A stretch of DNA of 57,094 bases from an uncultured Pelagibacteraceae bacterium (lineage in GTDB: Bacteria; Pseudomonadota; Alphaproteobacteria; Pelagibacterales; Pelagibacteraceae): NCBI GenBank assembly GCA_902563435.1, contig CACEXE010000008.1:1-57094 (forward strand). Direction: 5' to 3'. Below the pieces are notes generated by a model that worked only from the letters and a program-made list of their open reading frames with translations, searched no databases and was not told where the DNA came from. The position numbers and the translations under genes were made by a program. Positions 1-12,674 of the stretch are shown here, one piece after another (position 1 is the stretch's first letter; every line of letters starts with the position of its first letter).

Positions 1-865
1 CAATTATGAAAATTGCACCTAAGAAATGATAAAATAAAATTTTTTCTTTGAAAATTATCATAGCCATTATTGCACCAAGAATTGGCATCAAATGAAGAAA
101 AACTCCAGATCTATTAGCCCCAATAAGTTTTACACCTTTTATCCAAAACAGAAATGAGATTAAACCAGGGAAAAAAACAACATAGAATAAAACTAAATAA
201 AAAGAAGATTGTAATTTGATTACACTGCCCAAACTATAATCAATAAAATACATCGGAATAAGAAAAATAACTCCAAATGTAATAACAACCTGCAAAAGAG
301 AAATTGGAGATAGATTGAATTCCTTTTTTTTCAGAAGCGCTGAATAAAGAGACCATGCAAACATTGCAATTAATGCAAAAATGTCTCCTTTGTTAAATGA
401 CAAATTTAATAAATTATTTAAATTTGCTTTTGTTATTATAAACAAAACACCTGTAAGTGAGAGAAATACTCCTATTATTTGAAATAAATTTGTTTTCTCA
501 ATTTTAAGTAAGAATGAAAATAATATAATCATAACTGGTACCGTTGAAATCATAAGTACTCCAGTAATAACTTGGGTATGTCTCAGAGAGTAAAAAAGGG
601 CTGAATTAAAAACAGTCACAGCCAAAATTCCCAATAATGAAAATAAAAAAATATTATCTAATATAATTTTTTGGTTATTTAATAATTCTTTATAAGTGAA
701 TGGAAGCAAAACTAACCAAGCCAAAAACCATCTATAAAAATTTAATGATATCGGAGGAATATCAATAATACTTGCAGCTTTTCCTACTATAAAGTTGCCT
801 GCCCAAAATAAACAAGCTAAAACCAAATAAAGAGACGCTAAATATAAAGGGCTAAGTGTTTTCAT
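1..865 (-). CDS. EamA/DMT-family permease, partial (C-terminus outside window)
   Basis: An open frame starts with ATG at 865 and runs off the left edge (288 residues visible). It begins MKTLSPLYLASLYLVLAC and shows about ten hydrophobic segments in two halves with the FWAGNF motif early on, typical of the two-EamA-repeat drug/metabolite exporters of about 290-300 residues, so only a few residues should be missing. These inner-membrane proteins export amino acids, their derivatives or other small metabolites; the substrate cannot be read from sequence. The start overlaps the end of the ferredoxin oxidoreductase gene by 14 bp on the same strand, so co-transcription and perhaps translational coupling are likely. 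Export of a by-product of the upstream catabolic enzymes is an inference only. Confidence 0.88.
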   Translation of the reverse strand, partial: MKTLSPLYLASLYLVLACLFWAGNFIVGKAASIIDIPPISLNFYRWFLAWLVLLPFTYKELLNNQKIILDNIFLFSLLGILAVTVFNSALFYSLRHTQVITGVLMISTVPVMIILFSFLLKIEKTNLFQIIGVFLSLTGVLFIITKANLNNLLNLSFNKGDIFALIAMFAWSLYSALLKKKEFNLSPISLLQVVITFGVIFLIPMYFIDYSLGSVIKLQSSFYLVLFYVVFFPGLISFLFWIKGVKLIGANRSGVFLHLMPILGAIMAMIIFKEKILFYHFLGAIFII

Positions 866-3800
866 GAAAAGAATTTAGTAAATCTGTCCTATAGTTTATT
901 GCTTCTTTTATATTCTTTTCCTTAACATGACCAAAACCTCTGATTTGATCAGGTATTGAAGCTATTTTAACTGCTGTTTCGTAGTTTGATTTATTTATTT
1001 TTGTTCCTATGCCAGTAATTGTTTGCTTGTAATCTCTTATTAATTCTCTTTCCTTTTTTCTTTCATTTAAATAACCAAATGGATCAAACTTTGTGCCTCT
1101 TAAGAATTTTAATTTACAGAGCAGTTTAAACACACTAAATAACCATCCTCCAAATTTAATTTTTATTAATTTCCCATCAACTTTACTTTTTTTACTAAAA
1201 ATTGGAGGGGCTAAATAAAAATTATAATTAAAATTACCTTCAAAGTTTTTGTTTACATCGTCTACGAATTTTTTATTAGTCATTAATCTCGATACTTCAT
1301 ACTCGTCTTTGTATGCCATTAATTTGAAATAATTTTTTAAAACTGCAGTTGAGAATTGACTACCGTTTCCTATATTTTTATCTATCTTTCTTGCATAGCT
1401 TACGAGATCTCCAAATTTTTCAGCATATTTAATATTTTGGTAATCTTCCAAAAACTTAAATCTATTCTTATATTTTTCCTCAAAACCCTCTAGAACTTCT
1501 GGCTCATCTTTAATTATATCTAAAACTTCATCTTTTAAATTTTCATAATGTCTTCCAAATCTGAATGCATCAATATTATCTTTTACACTTGCACCATTTA
1601 ACTCAATTGCTTTTTCAATTGATGAAGCTGAAATTGGAATTAAACCTGATTGATATGCTACTCCAACATTAAACATATTTGATAAAATTGAATTTCCTAA
1701 AATCTTAGATGTAATTTTATTTGATGATATAAACTTTATATTTTCTTGACCTGCTATGTTAATTAAACTATCTCTCATTTCTTCAAAAGGTAAGTAAAAA
1801 TTTTTATCCCTTGTAAAATCTCCAGGCATAACCTCATCTGTATTAACTATTAACTTTGAAATTTTTTTATCTAAGGTTTTTATTATTTCTAAGTCATTTG
1901 ATACAAGTAAATCAAACCCCAGAAGTAAGTTAGTATCACCATAAGATAATCTTATGGCTCCAACATCTTCTGGTTTTTCAAAAATTCTTAAGAAACTTTT
2001 AACAGCTCCACCTTTTTGAGCTAATCCTGTCATATCTAAAACTCCTGATCCTTTTCCATCTATTTGAGCAGCAGTTGCAAGCACAGCTCCAATTGTAACA
2101 ACTCCTGTTCCACCAATTCCAGCAATCATTATCCCAAAAGATTTATTAATTTGAGGTAATTTTGGATCATCTATCTTTGAATTTATTTTATTAATTAAAT
2201 TATCGTCATAATTTTTCTTAAGTCTTATGTCTCCCTCAAGACTTACAAAGCTTGGACAAAATCCATCAACACATGTGTAATCTTTGTTACAAGAAGATTG
2301 GTCAATTTGTCTTTTTCTTCCGTATTCAGTTTCAACAGGTGCAATAGAAACACAATTAGATTGAATTCCACAATCTCCACAACCTTCGCATAGGTCTTTA
2401 TTAATAAAAATTTTTTTCTTAGGCTCTTCTAAGATGCCTTTTTTTCTTCTCCTTCTTTTTTCAGCTGCGCAGGTTTGATCATAAATAATAACAGTTGTTC
2501 CATTAATTTTGCTCAATTCAATTTGAACATCTATAATATTTTTTCTGTCATAAACTTTTGAATTTTTCGCAAAACCTCCTCTATCACTATATTTTTCAAT
2601 TTCATCTGTGATTATTGCAATTTCTTCAACACCTTCTGCTTCAAGCTGTTTAGACATTTGCGCAACTGTTGGTAATCCGTCTAATGCTTGACCTCCTGTC
2701 AACGCGACAGCATCGTTATACAAAATCTTAAATGTCATTTTAGTTTTTGCTGCAACTGCATGTCTTATAGATAGAATTCCTGAATGAATGTAAGTCCCAT
2801 CTCCCATATTTTGAAAAACATGGTCAGTATTGCTAAAAACAGACTCACCAACCCAAGTTGCCCCCTCTGATCCCATTTGTGAAAAGCCTTCATTATCTCT
2901 TTCCATATGTTCCACAAGGTATGCACAACTGATACCTGTAATTGCTCTACTACCCTCTGGTATTCTAGTTGAAGTATTATGAGGGCACCCAGAGCAGAAA
3001 TGTGGAACTCTTTTTAAGGAGATATTTGAATTAGTTTTTTCTTTCAAAGACTTTAACTTTTTTGAAAGATTATGTACTTCTTCCGGTAAGTTAAGGTAAT
3101 TAATTATTTCAGATATTTTTAAACCGATTTCTCCTGGGTCTAAAGCTCCAGAAGAAACAAATAAATCATTATTATTTTCATCATTTTTTCCAACTACTTT
3201 TATATTTAAATTTTTATTAAATAAAATTTCTTTAACTTGTGTCTCAATGATTGATCTTTTTTCTTCAACAACAATGATTTTTTCTAAATTTTCCGAAAAT
3301 TTTTCAATTATTGTTTCCTCTAATGGCCAAGGCATAGCAATTTTAAGAAATTTAATTCCTATTTGGTTTGCAACATCTTCATTTATTCCTATTTTTTCTA
3401 GCCCTAATTTTGTATCTAAAAAAGATTTTCCAGTGCTTATTATTCCAACTTTTGGATTCTCTGAGTCGAAAATAATTTTATTCAAATTATTTATTTTACA
3501 AAATTCTTTTACATATTTTATTTTATGATGGTGTAGTCGATATTCTTTTTCTTGAGCGGTATCTTTAAGTCTTATATTTAAACCTTCAGATGGATAGTTT
3601 TCACTTGAAATATCTAATAGATTTAACCTATTTTCATCTAAGTCAACTGTTGCTCCTGAGCTTACGTTATCATGAACACACTTTATCCCTATCCAACACC
3701 CGCTTTTTCTTGATAATTCGATTCCTATTATTCCATAATCTAATATTTCTTGAACACCACTTGGATTAAAAAAAGGTATCATCGCATCAATCATTGCAAA

Positions 3801-4271
3801 TTCACTTTGATGAGAGGTTGTTGAGGACTCACATATATGGTCATCTCCCATTAAAGCAATGACGCCTCCAAACTTTGAGGTACCTGCCAGATTTACATGT
3901 TTTAATGCATCTCCTGCTCTATCTACTCCTGGCCCTTTACCATACCATATCCCAAAAACACCATCGTATTTATCTTGTTTTCTTAAATTTACTTGCTGCG
4001 TGCCCCATAAAGAAGTTGCAGCAAGTTCCTCATTTATACCTGGTTGAAAATAAATATTATTTTCATTCAAATATTTTTTATTTTTTAAAATCTGCTGATC
4101 GTAGCCACCGAGAGGAGATCCTCTATAACCAGAGATATAACATGCAGTATTTAAGTTTTTTTGTTTGTCTCTTCTTGCTTGAACAATTGGAACTCGAACA
4201 AGAGCTTGAGCACCAGTTAAAAATCTAGTGCCTTTACTTAATTTATATTTGTCTTCAAGTTTAATTTCCAC
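852..4271 (-). CDS. Indolepyruvate ferredoxin oxidoreductase family protein, fused form (1139 aa)
   Basis: A single 1139-residue chain corresponds to fused IorA and IorB. In order it shows an N-terminal pyrimidine-binding domain, a TPP-binding domain with GDGTYIHSG near residue 487, a ferredoxin-like cysteine cluster CEGCGDCGIQSNC near residues 628-640 followed by further cysteines, then a gamma-type domain starting near residue 715 (AGIGGTGV). The family oxidatively decarboxylates arylpyruvates or other 2-oxoacids made by amino-acid deamination to acyl-CoA, reducing ferredoxin. The long fused version is common in aerobic proteobacteria. The gene follows the dadA-like gene by 14 bp and overlaps the EamA permease gene, which suggests one amino-acid catabolic operon. 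No frame damage was seen. The substrate range (indolepyruvate, phenylpyruvate or branched) is not determinable here. Confidence 0.93.
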   Translation of the reverse strand: MEIKLEDKYKLSKGTRFLTGAQALVRVPIVQARRDKQKNLNTACYISGYRGSPLGGYDQQILKNKKYLNENNIYFQPGINEELAATSLWGTQQVNLRKQDKYDGVFGIWYGKGPGVDRAGDALKHVNLAGTSKFGGVIALMGDDHICESSTTSHQSEFAMIDAMIPFFNPSGVQEILDYGIIGIELSRKSGCWIGIKCVHDNVSSGATVDLDENRLNLLDISSENYPSEGLNIRLKDTAQEKEYRLHHHKIKYVKEFCKINNLNKIIFDSENPKVGIISTGKSFLDTKLGLEKIGINEDVANQIGIKFLKIAMPWPLEETIIEKFSENLEKIIVVEEKRSIIETQVKEILFNKNLNIKVVGKNDENNNDLFVSSGALDPGEIGLKISEIINYLNLPEEVHNLSKKLKSLKEKTNSNISLKRVPHFCSGCPHNTSTRIPEGSRAITGISCAYLVEHMERDNEGFSQMGSEGATWVGESVFSNTDHVFQNMGDGTYIHSGILSIRHAVAAKTKMTFKILYNDAVALTGGQALDGLPTVAQMSKQLEAEGVEEIAIITDEIEKYSDRGGFAKNSKVYDRKNIIDVQIELSKINGTTVIIYDQTCAAEKRRRRKKGILEEPKKKIFINKDLCEGCGDCGIQSNCVSIAPVETEYGRKRQIDQSSCNKDYTCVDGFCPSFVSLEGDIRLKKNYDDNLINKINSKIDDPKLPQINKSFGIMIAGIGGTGVVTIGAVLATAAQIDGKGSGVLDMTGLAQKGGAVKSFLRIFEKPEDVGAIRLSYGDTNLLLGFDLLVSNDLEIIKTLDKKISKLIVNTDEVMPGDFTRDKNFYLPFEEMRDSLINIAGQENIKFISSNKITSKILGNSILSNMFNVGVAYQSGLIPISASSIEKAIELNGASVKDNIDAFRFGRHYENLKDEVLDIIKDEPEVLEGFEEKYKNRFKFLEDYQNIKYAEKFGDLVSYARKIDKNIGNGSQFSTAVLKNYFKLMAYKDEYEVSRLMTNKKFVDDVNKNFEGNFNYNFYLAPPIFSKKSKVDGKLIKIKFGGWLFSVFKLLCKLKFLRGTKFDPFGYLNERKKERELIRDYKQTITGIGTKINKSNYETAVKIASIPDQIRGFGHVKEKNIKEAINYRTDLLNSFHENT

Positions 4272-4285
4272 ACTATTTAACTTTT

Positions 4286-5527
4286 TTAAGCAAATCTAAC
4301 TGAACTGTAAGGCTTTAAATCCATATTAGTATTTTCATTTGCAATCATACCAGACACTATTTTTCCAGAAATTGCACCTAAAGTCCATCCTAAATGATGA
4401 TGACCAAATGAGTAAAATACATTTTTATAATTTTTTGATGGTCCAATTATTGGCAAAAAATCTGGCAGTGTAGGTCTAAACCCTAACCACTCATCTTTGT
4501 GCTCAGGCAAACCGTCAAGCATATCCTTTGCATTTAAAATTAAGTTTTTGATCCTGGATTTTGATAAAGCATTTTCTAAACCGCCAAACTCCACAGTACC
4601 AACTACTCTTAAACCTTGATCCATTGGTGACATTCCAAACCCTCTGTTAGAATAAACCACTGGTCTAGAAATTAAATGATCAAAATCTTTAAAATGAACA
4701 TGATACCCTCTTTCGGTATCTAGTGGAATATTTTCATGAAGTTTATCAGTAAGTTTTTTTGAAAATGCACCACATGCAATAACCAATTTATCAAAAACAA
4801 ATCTCTGGGTTTCCGATCTTAAAACAGGTTTTTCCTCATCAAAATTCAAATCTTGGATATTTAGTTTTAAAAACTTTCCACCTTTTTTTATAAAATTTTC
4901 AAATAGCTTTATTAATATTTTTTTTGGATTTCTTGCATGTCTTGCATAATCATAGAAAACACCTCCATGATAAAATGGTTTTAAATTTGGTTCCAAATCA
5001 TGTATTTCTTTTTTATTAACCACTTGTTGTTTAACACCTAGATCGTCTCTAATTTTTATTTCTAATTCTCTACTTTTTAAATTTTTTTCATTCCAGACAT
5101 ATAAAATTCCATTATTTTCAACTAAACCCTCTAGATCTATCTCTTCGAATAATTCATCATAAGCCAGTAATGATTGATCTAAAATTTGATGCATATTTTT
5201 TGCGGTATGCATCATTTTATCATTAGTACAATTCATTAAAAATTTTGAAAACCAAGGGATCATTTTTGGAACATAATTCCATTTAAGTGCCAAAGGTCCT
5301 CTTGAGCTCATAAGCATTGATGGAACATCACTTACAATATCTGGTCTGTTTAAAGGGACTGATGCATAAGGAGAAAAATGACCTGCATTACCATAAGAAG
5401 CTGCATTTCCAGGTTCATCTCTATCGAACAAAATTACTTGATAGCCTTTTTTTTGAAGAAAAAGAGCATTACAGACTCCTTGAATTCCTGCTCCTATTAT
5501 ACCAATCTTTAAAATTTTTTCTGACAC
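4286..5527 (-). CDS. dadA: FAD-dependent D-amino-acid dehydrogenase (DadA-like)
   Basis: The 413-residue protein begins at a GTG codon (5527) and has a Rossmann FAD motif GAGIQG at residues 12-17, followed by the acidic residue ending the second strand (FDRD). The C-terminal GFRPTLPDFLPIIGPS and HHHLGWTLG blocks are those of the DadA/DAO family of 400-435 residues. Known members oxidise D-amino acids (D-alanine best) to 2-oxoacids and ammonia at the membrane, passing electrons to quinone; relatives act on L-proline-like or glycine-like amines, so the substrate is not certain. It is first in a presumed operon with the ferredoxin oxidoreductase, which could consume its 2-oxoacid product. A TATAAT-like -10 on the minus strand lies about 26 bp upstream, without a clear -35. 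Confidence 0.87.
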   Translation of the reverse strand: MSEKILKIGIIGAGIQGVCNALFLQKKGYQVILFDRDEPGNAASYGNAGHFSPYASVPLNRPDIVSDVPSMLMSSRGPLALKWNYVPKMIPWFSKFLMNCTNDKMMHTAKNMHQILDQSLLAYDELFEEIDLEGLVENNGILYVWNEKNLKSRELEIKIRDDLGVKQQVVNKKEIHDLEPNLKPFYHGGVFYDYARHARNPKKILIKLFENFIKKGGKFLKLNIQDLNFDEEKPVLRSETQRFVFDKLVIACGAFSKKLTDKLHENIPLDTERGYHVHFKDFDHLISRPVVYSNRGFGMSPMDQGLRVVGTVEFGGLENALSKSRIKNLILNAKDMLDGLPEHKDEWLGFRPTLPDFLPIIGPSKNYKNVFYSFGHHHLGWTLGAISGKIVSGMIANENTNMDLKPYSSVRFA

Positions 5528-5600
5528 AAAAAAAATATAGTTGGTGTGATAAATTATAATAGATGTTATTTGATCGCGGTGGATAACTCTTTACAATATC

Positions 5601-6731
5601 TTAATTGCCGATCGGATCACGACTATAAATTTTGCAGCTCATTACGATACCTAAACCAAGCATTATTGATAACATAGATGATCCTCCGTATGACATGATA
5701 GGAAGTGGTGCTCCAACTATTGGCAATAACCCAACTACCATAGCTATATTTACAAAAATATATAAGAATAAAGCAGATGCAAAACCATAACAGTATAGTT
5801 TTGCAAAAAATGATCTGCTAGAAAAACCAATCTTTATTATTCTATAAATTAATAAAACGTACAATAAAATTAGAACCATTGAACCAACAAAGCCAAATTC
5901 TTCAGAAAAAAGAGTAAAAATAAAGTCGGTGTGTTTTTCAGGTAAGAATTCAAGATAACTTTGTGTACCTTGTAAGAAACCTTTACCTAACAATCCTCCT
6001 GAACCAATTGCGATTTTAGATTGAATTATTTGATAACCTGCACCCAAAGGGTCTCTGTCTGGATTAAAAAAAGTTAATATCCTTGATTTTTGATATGGTT
6101 TTAAAATTGAAATTACAAAAGGTAATGAGACTAACAATATTAATCCTGAATATATAAAATATTTTAAATTAAGTCCTGCTAACCAGATAATGGCCAACCC
6201 ACTCCCTGCTATTAAAATTGCTGTTCCTAAATCAGGTTGAGTTATAACTAAATAGCAAGGTATCAACAAAAGTATGATTGGTTGTAATAAATATTTATAA
6301 CTTTGAATATCTGAGCTTTGAATACGATGGTAATATCTTGCAAAGCAAACTATTATTGCAATTTTCATCAGTTCTGAAGGCTGAAGGTTCATTATAAAAA
6401 AATTTATCCATCGTTTAGACCCTGACGCTGAAATTCCAAAAAAAATTACAAGTAATAAAAGTAAAATTCCTATAATATAAAAAATATATGCCTGCCTATA
6501 CCAAAATGAAACTCTTACAAATGACAGAACTAAAAACATAAAAAAAAATACTAGAAATCTAGTTAGATGATTTTTAGTATAAAAAGAAAAGTTTCCACTT
6601 TCTGTAGAATAAATTGAAAAAACACTGATTGAACCAATTATAGCAACAATTATTATTAAAAAATAATCAACAGCTTTCAGTTTATCAATAAATGAATAGC
6701 TAGTAGAATTTAGTGACGTTGAAAGTATCAT
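5601..6731 (-). CDS. rodA: Rod shape-determining SEDS protein RodA
   Basis: A 376-residue polytopic membrane protein with about ten hydrophobic segments and the SEDS-family C-terminal block (GLLPIVGAPLPIMSYGGSS). RodA polymerises peptidoglycan glycan strands from lipid II in the elongasome, working with the class B transpeptidase PBP2. The start ATG overlaps the stop of mrdA in an ATGA tetranucleotide, so translation is probably coupled to it. It is the last gene of the mreB-mreC-mreD-mrdA-rodA block. FtsW is the closest alternative family member, but the neighbours settle the call as RodA. A 73-bp AT-rich gap without an obvious strong hairpin separates it from dadA. Confidence 0.96.
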   Translation of the reverse strand: MILSTSLNSTSYSFIDKLKAVDYFLIIIVAIIGSISVFSIYSTESGNFSFYTKNHLTRFLVFFFMFLVLSFVRVSFWYRQAYIFYIIGILLLLLVIFFGISASGSKRWINFFIMNLQPSELMKIAIIVCFARYYHRIQSSDIQSYKYLLQPIILLLIPCYLVITQPDLGTAILIAGSGLAIIWLAGLNLKYFIYSGLILLVSLPFVISILKPYQKSRILTFFNPDRDPLGAGYQIIQSKIAIGSGGLLGKGFLQGTQSYLEFLPEKHTDFIFTLFSEEFGFVGSMVLILLYVLLIYRIIKIGFSSRSFFAKLYCYGFASALFLYIFVNIAMVVGLLPIVGAPLPIMSYGGSSMLSIMLGLGIVMSCKIYSRDPIGN

Positions 6732-8674
6732 GCAATATTTTTTAAATCTTTTCTAATTTTTTCTCTTAATTCATGCCTATCTAAAATTTTTTTTATTAAT
6801 TTGTTTGCGAGTGGAGCAGCTGCCTTGCTACCTGATCCTCCATGCTCTATTAAAATACTAAGGGAATACCTTGGTTTATCATAAGGCGCAAATGCAATAA
6901 ATAAAGCATGATCTCTACTTTTATATTCTATCTCTTCAAGGTCTAAATCAAGTTCTCTATCTTGATCAGTAATTCTTTTAACTTGAGAAGTTCCAGTTTT
7001 ACCAGCAAACTTGTATTTATCTTCTTTGTGCCTAGATCTGAAGGAGGTTCCAAATTGTTCATTGGTTGACCCATACATTGCATCTAGAACAAACTTTAAA
7101 TTATTTGGATTTCTATAAAGTCTTTCATAGTATTTAAATTCATGATCTTTCAAAATATTTTGACTTACAGATTTATTTTTTTCAATTTCAATTTTTGATT
7201 TAATAGTATCTAAATTTATTTCTTTATCATAAATTAAATTTGGCTTAATTTTATAACCTCCATTAGCCAACTGCGCTGTCATCAAACATAATTGAAGTGG
7301 AGTAGTCTGAATATAACCCTGTCCTATTCCAGTAATTACAGTTTCGCCAAGATACCAAGACTGTTCTAAAACTTGTTTTTTCCATTTCGTTGACGGAACA
7401 ATTCCTTTTTTTTCTTCTGAAAAAAAATCTTCTAAGACTTTTGAGCCTAGGCCATATCTTTTTGCAATTAATGAGAGCTTATCTACGCCTAAAAGTCTTG
7501 CGACTTCATAAAAATAAATATCACATGACTGTTTAATAGCATTTCTCATACTCATCCACCCATGACCATTTTTTTTCCAACAATGATATCTTTCCCCATA
7601 CAATTCATATGGATGATCATGGCCTTTACAGTTTACTTTAAACTTTGTGTCTATTATCCCATATTCTAGTGCAGCAAGTGCAACTAAAGGTTTTATAGTT
7701 GATCCAGGAGAATATAATCCAGCTAATGATTTATTTAATAAAGGTCTTAACTTATTATTTTTAATTTCATTCCAATCTTTAGTACTTATTCCATGTGTAA
7801 ACTTATTAGGATCGTAGGTTGGGGAAGATGCCATAGTAATTACTTCACCTGTGTATATATCCATAACACATATTGAGCCTGCCTGATTTTTTAATAACTT
7901 TTGAGCCAATTGCTGAATTTCCAAGTCTATGGTCGTTCTTAAATTTTCACCTTGAGTTTCTTTATTATAACTTATTTCACTTATTTTTTTTCCTGATGCA
8001 TTTACTTCATATCTTTTAGTTCCATGATTTCCTATTAAGTCACTATCTTTTGAATTTTCAATACCAATTTTTCCAACTTTTAAACCTGGTACAAAGTTTT
8101 CCTCTATTTTTTTTTTATTTTGAATATCTTGAGTTGTTGCATCACCAACATAACCAACAACATGTACTAAATCATTTGAATAAGGGTAATATCTTGAAGT
8201 AGACAAAACTGGCTTAGCTCCATCCAATTCATGTAAGTACAAATTTAATTTAGAAAATTCGTTCCATGATAAATTTTCAGAAATTATTAAAGTATCCCAC
8301 GGCTTAGACTTTTCTTTCTTCTCATATATTTTTTTAATTTCATCATCTTTAAGACTTATAATATTTTTAAGTTTAAAAATTGAATTATTAAAATTGGAAA
8401 CTTCTTCAAGAGATAAATGAACTTGATAAACTCTTTGATTATCTGCAATAACATTATTAAAATAATCAGTTATTATTCCTCTTTGAGGCGGAGTTTTCCA
8501 TTCTCTAATTCTATTTTTGTCAGATAAAACTTCATATTTTTGCTTTTCAGAAATTTGCAGATTATATAATCTTGAAGTAACAATCCCAAGTAACCCAATT
8601 TTTGCTGCAACTAAAACAAAAAGTCTTCTACTTATAATTTTATTTTTATTTAAATTGTCAGTTTTTTTTATCAT
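6728..8674 (-). CDS. mrdA: Penicillin-binding protein 2 (peptidoglycan transpeptidase)
   Basis: The 648-residue protein has one N-terminal membrane anchor (about residues 15-40), a PBP dimerisation domain, and a C-terminal transpeptidase domain. The SxxK catalytic motif falls in SPGSTIKP with the nucleophile at about Ser325, and the KTGTS motif is near residue 559. PBP2 crosslinks peptidoglycan during lateral wall growth in partnership with RodA and MreBCD. It overlaps mreD by 17 bp and rodA by 4 bp. Length and motifs are those of the MrdA/PBP2 family rather than the septal FtsI, and the shape-gene neighbourhood supports this. Confidence 0.96.
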   Translation of the reverse strand: MIKKTDNLNKNKIISRRLFVLVAAKIGLLGIVTSRLYNLQISEKQKYEVLSDKNRIREWKTPPQRGIITDYFNNVIADNQRVYQVHLSLEEVSNFNNSIFKLKNIISLKDDEIKKIYEKKEKSKPWDTLIISENLSWNEFSKLNLYLHELDGAKPVLSTSRYYPYSNDLVHVVGYVGDATTQDIQNKKKIEENFVPGLKVGKIGIENSKDSDLIGNHGTKRYEVNASGKKISEISYNKETQGENLRTTIDLEIQQLAQKLLKNQAGSICVMDIYTGEVITMASSPTYDPNKFTHGISTKDWNEIKNNKLRPLLNKSLAGLYSPGSTIKPLVALAALEYGIIDTKFKVNCKGHDHPYELYGERYHCWKKNGHGWMSMRNAIKQSCDIYFYEVARLLGVDKLSLIAKRYGLGSKVLEDFFSEEKKGIVPSTKWKKQVLEQSWYLGETVITGIGQGYIQTTPLQLCLMTAQLANGGYKIKPNLIYDKEINLDTIKSKIEIEKNKSVSQNILKDHEFKYYERLYRNPNNLKFVLDAMYGSTNEQFGTSFRSRHKEDKYKFAGKTGTSQVKRITDQDRELDLDLEEIEYKSRDHALFIAFAPYDKPRYSLSILIEHGGSGSKAAAPLANKLIKKILDRHELREKIRKDLKNIA

Positions 8675-9185
8675 TCTTTTTAACTAGCACCATATTATCT
8701 ATCCAAATAAATATTTTGAAAAATATAGGGTAGATTAAAAATGTAACGAATAAACCCAATATTAAACTTTCATAGACAATTGGAATTTTAAATATTGTTA
8801 TTAATATAATGTAATTTACTGAACCTACAATTAAAATTGCTATGAAAAATGATATCCAATCATAAATTAAATTGTATATGATTGTTCTATTTCTTATAAA
8901 TGCTCCAATCGCAGATAATAATAAATAATCTAGAGAAGATATTCCAATTGGCAAACTTTGAACTACATCATTTATAATACCTGCAAGAAAAATTAATCCA
9001 TAACCTAGATGCTCTGGTTTTTTTAAACTCCAAAAGAAAACAATTATGTAGCTAAAGTTTACGATAAAATTATAATTTTTATAAATAATATTAATATTTA
9101 AACCTAAAATTACCACTAAAAATAAAATTAAAGTGGGTAAACTTGTAATTGTCTTAGAATAAATTCTGTTAGCAAATAAACTCAC
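8658..9185 (-). CDS. mreD: Rod shape-determining protein MreD
   Basis: A 175-residue strongly hydrophobic protein with about five membrane segments, encoded between mreC and mrdA. It starts at a GTG that overlaps the mreC stop codon as GTGA. MreD is an inner-membrane component that links MreC to the PBP2-RodA enzymes in the elongasome. The family diverges strongly in sequence, so the identification rests on size, topology, the short motif around GLIFLAGIINDVVQSLPIG and the conserved gene order. Its 3' end overlaps mrdA by 17 bp. Confidence 0.9.
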   Translation of the reverse strand: MSLFANRIYSKTITSLPTLILFLVVILGLNINIIYKNYNFIVNFSYIIVFFWSLKKPEHLGYGLIFLAGIINDVVQSLPIGISSLDYLLLSAIGAFIRNRTIIYNLIYDWISFFIAILIVGSVNYIILITIFKIPIVYESLILGLFVTFLIYPIFFKIFIWIDNMVLVKKNDKKN

Positions 9186-10024
9186 TTTTTAAAATAAACC
9201 TTAACAAATTTAATTTGATCGAAATCTGCAAAAAATTTCACATATTTTTTGTTATTTATAATAGTTATTTTGCCTATGGGTATTCCAGAGGAAATTACCC
9301 CATCAGCTCCTGAAGTATAAACAATATAACCCTCTTCGACTTGATCTTTTTCAGGCAGATACTCAATGTCACCATTAAATTTACTTCCATTCCCTGAAAC
9401 TATTGCGCTGGTTCCATTAGGTTCAATTATTACTGGTATCTTACTATTAAGATCATTTATTAATAAAACTCTCGAGGTTAAGTAATTAACTCCAACTACC
9501 TTACCTATAAAATATGATCCACTTCTCACACCTGAGCCTATTTTAATATCATGTTTGAAACCTTTATTAATCACAATTGATCGTAAATATGGGCTCTTCT
9601 GATCTAGTAAAATCTTAGTTAAATGATAATTATCTGAAAAGAGGTTTTTTTCTTCAATCAGTGCATTAAGCCTTAAATTTTCTTCTTTTAAAAATTGATT
9701 TTCAAGTTTTAATTCTTCAATTTTTAAATCAATAATCTTAAGTTGTTTATTTTCTTCATAGATTTTTAAAAGATCACTAACACCGTAATAAGCATTTTCT
9801 AAAGATAAAAATGGTAATGATATAACATATGAAGTTTTAAAAATAGTATCTTTGGCTACTGACCTAAACTGATTAATAGGTCCTGTTTTAAAATATTCTA
9901 ATGATAGAACAATTATGGATACTACAATTAAGGTTAAAAGTGAAAATTTTCGTCTATTACCTTTATTCAAAAAAATTGAACGAGCAGATATAACCAAATC
10001 ATCTCTGCCCATTTCTCTAGACAT
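9182..10024 (-). CDS. mreC: Rod shape-determining protein MreC
   Basis: The 280-residue protein has a short cytoplasmic N-terminus, one membrane segment (about residues 27-45), a coiled coil rich in Glu, Lys and Leu (about 85-130) and a periplasmic beta-barrel domain including the motif SGVRSGSYFIGKVVGV. MreC bridges cytoplasmic MreB to PBP2 in the periplasm and activates it. It lies 5 bp downstream of mreB and overlaps mreD by 4 bp, consistent with co-translation. Length is normal for the family. Confidence 0.94.
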   Translation of the reverse strand: MSREMGRDDLVISARSIFLNKGNRRKFSLLTLIVVSIIVLSLEYFKTGPINQFRSVAKDTIFKTSYVISLPFLSLENAYYGVSDLLKIYEENKQLKIIDLKIEELKLENQFLKEENLRLNALIEEKNLFSDNYHLTKILLDQKSPYLRSIVINKGFKHDIKIGSGVRSGSYFIGKVVGVNYLTSRVLLINDLNSKIPVIIEPNGTSAIVSGNGSKFNGDIEYLPEKDQVEEGYIVYTSGADGVISSGIPIGKITIINNKKYVKFFADFDQIKFVKVYFKK

Positions 10025-10029
10025 TTTGA

Positions 10030-12653
<2,624 letters not shown>

Positions 12654-12674
12654 TTAATTAATTTAAGCTCAAGT

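Noticed and set aside
5578-5586. TTATCCACC on the minus strand, one base from a DnaA box, in the rodA-dadA gap
   Set aside because: It is a single copy with no cluster of further boxes or AT-rich unwinding repeats, and about two such matches are expected by chance in 57 kb of this composition.
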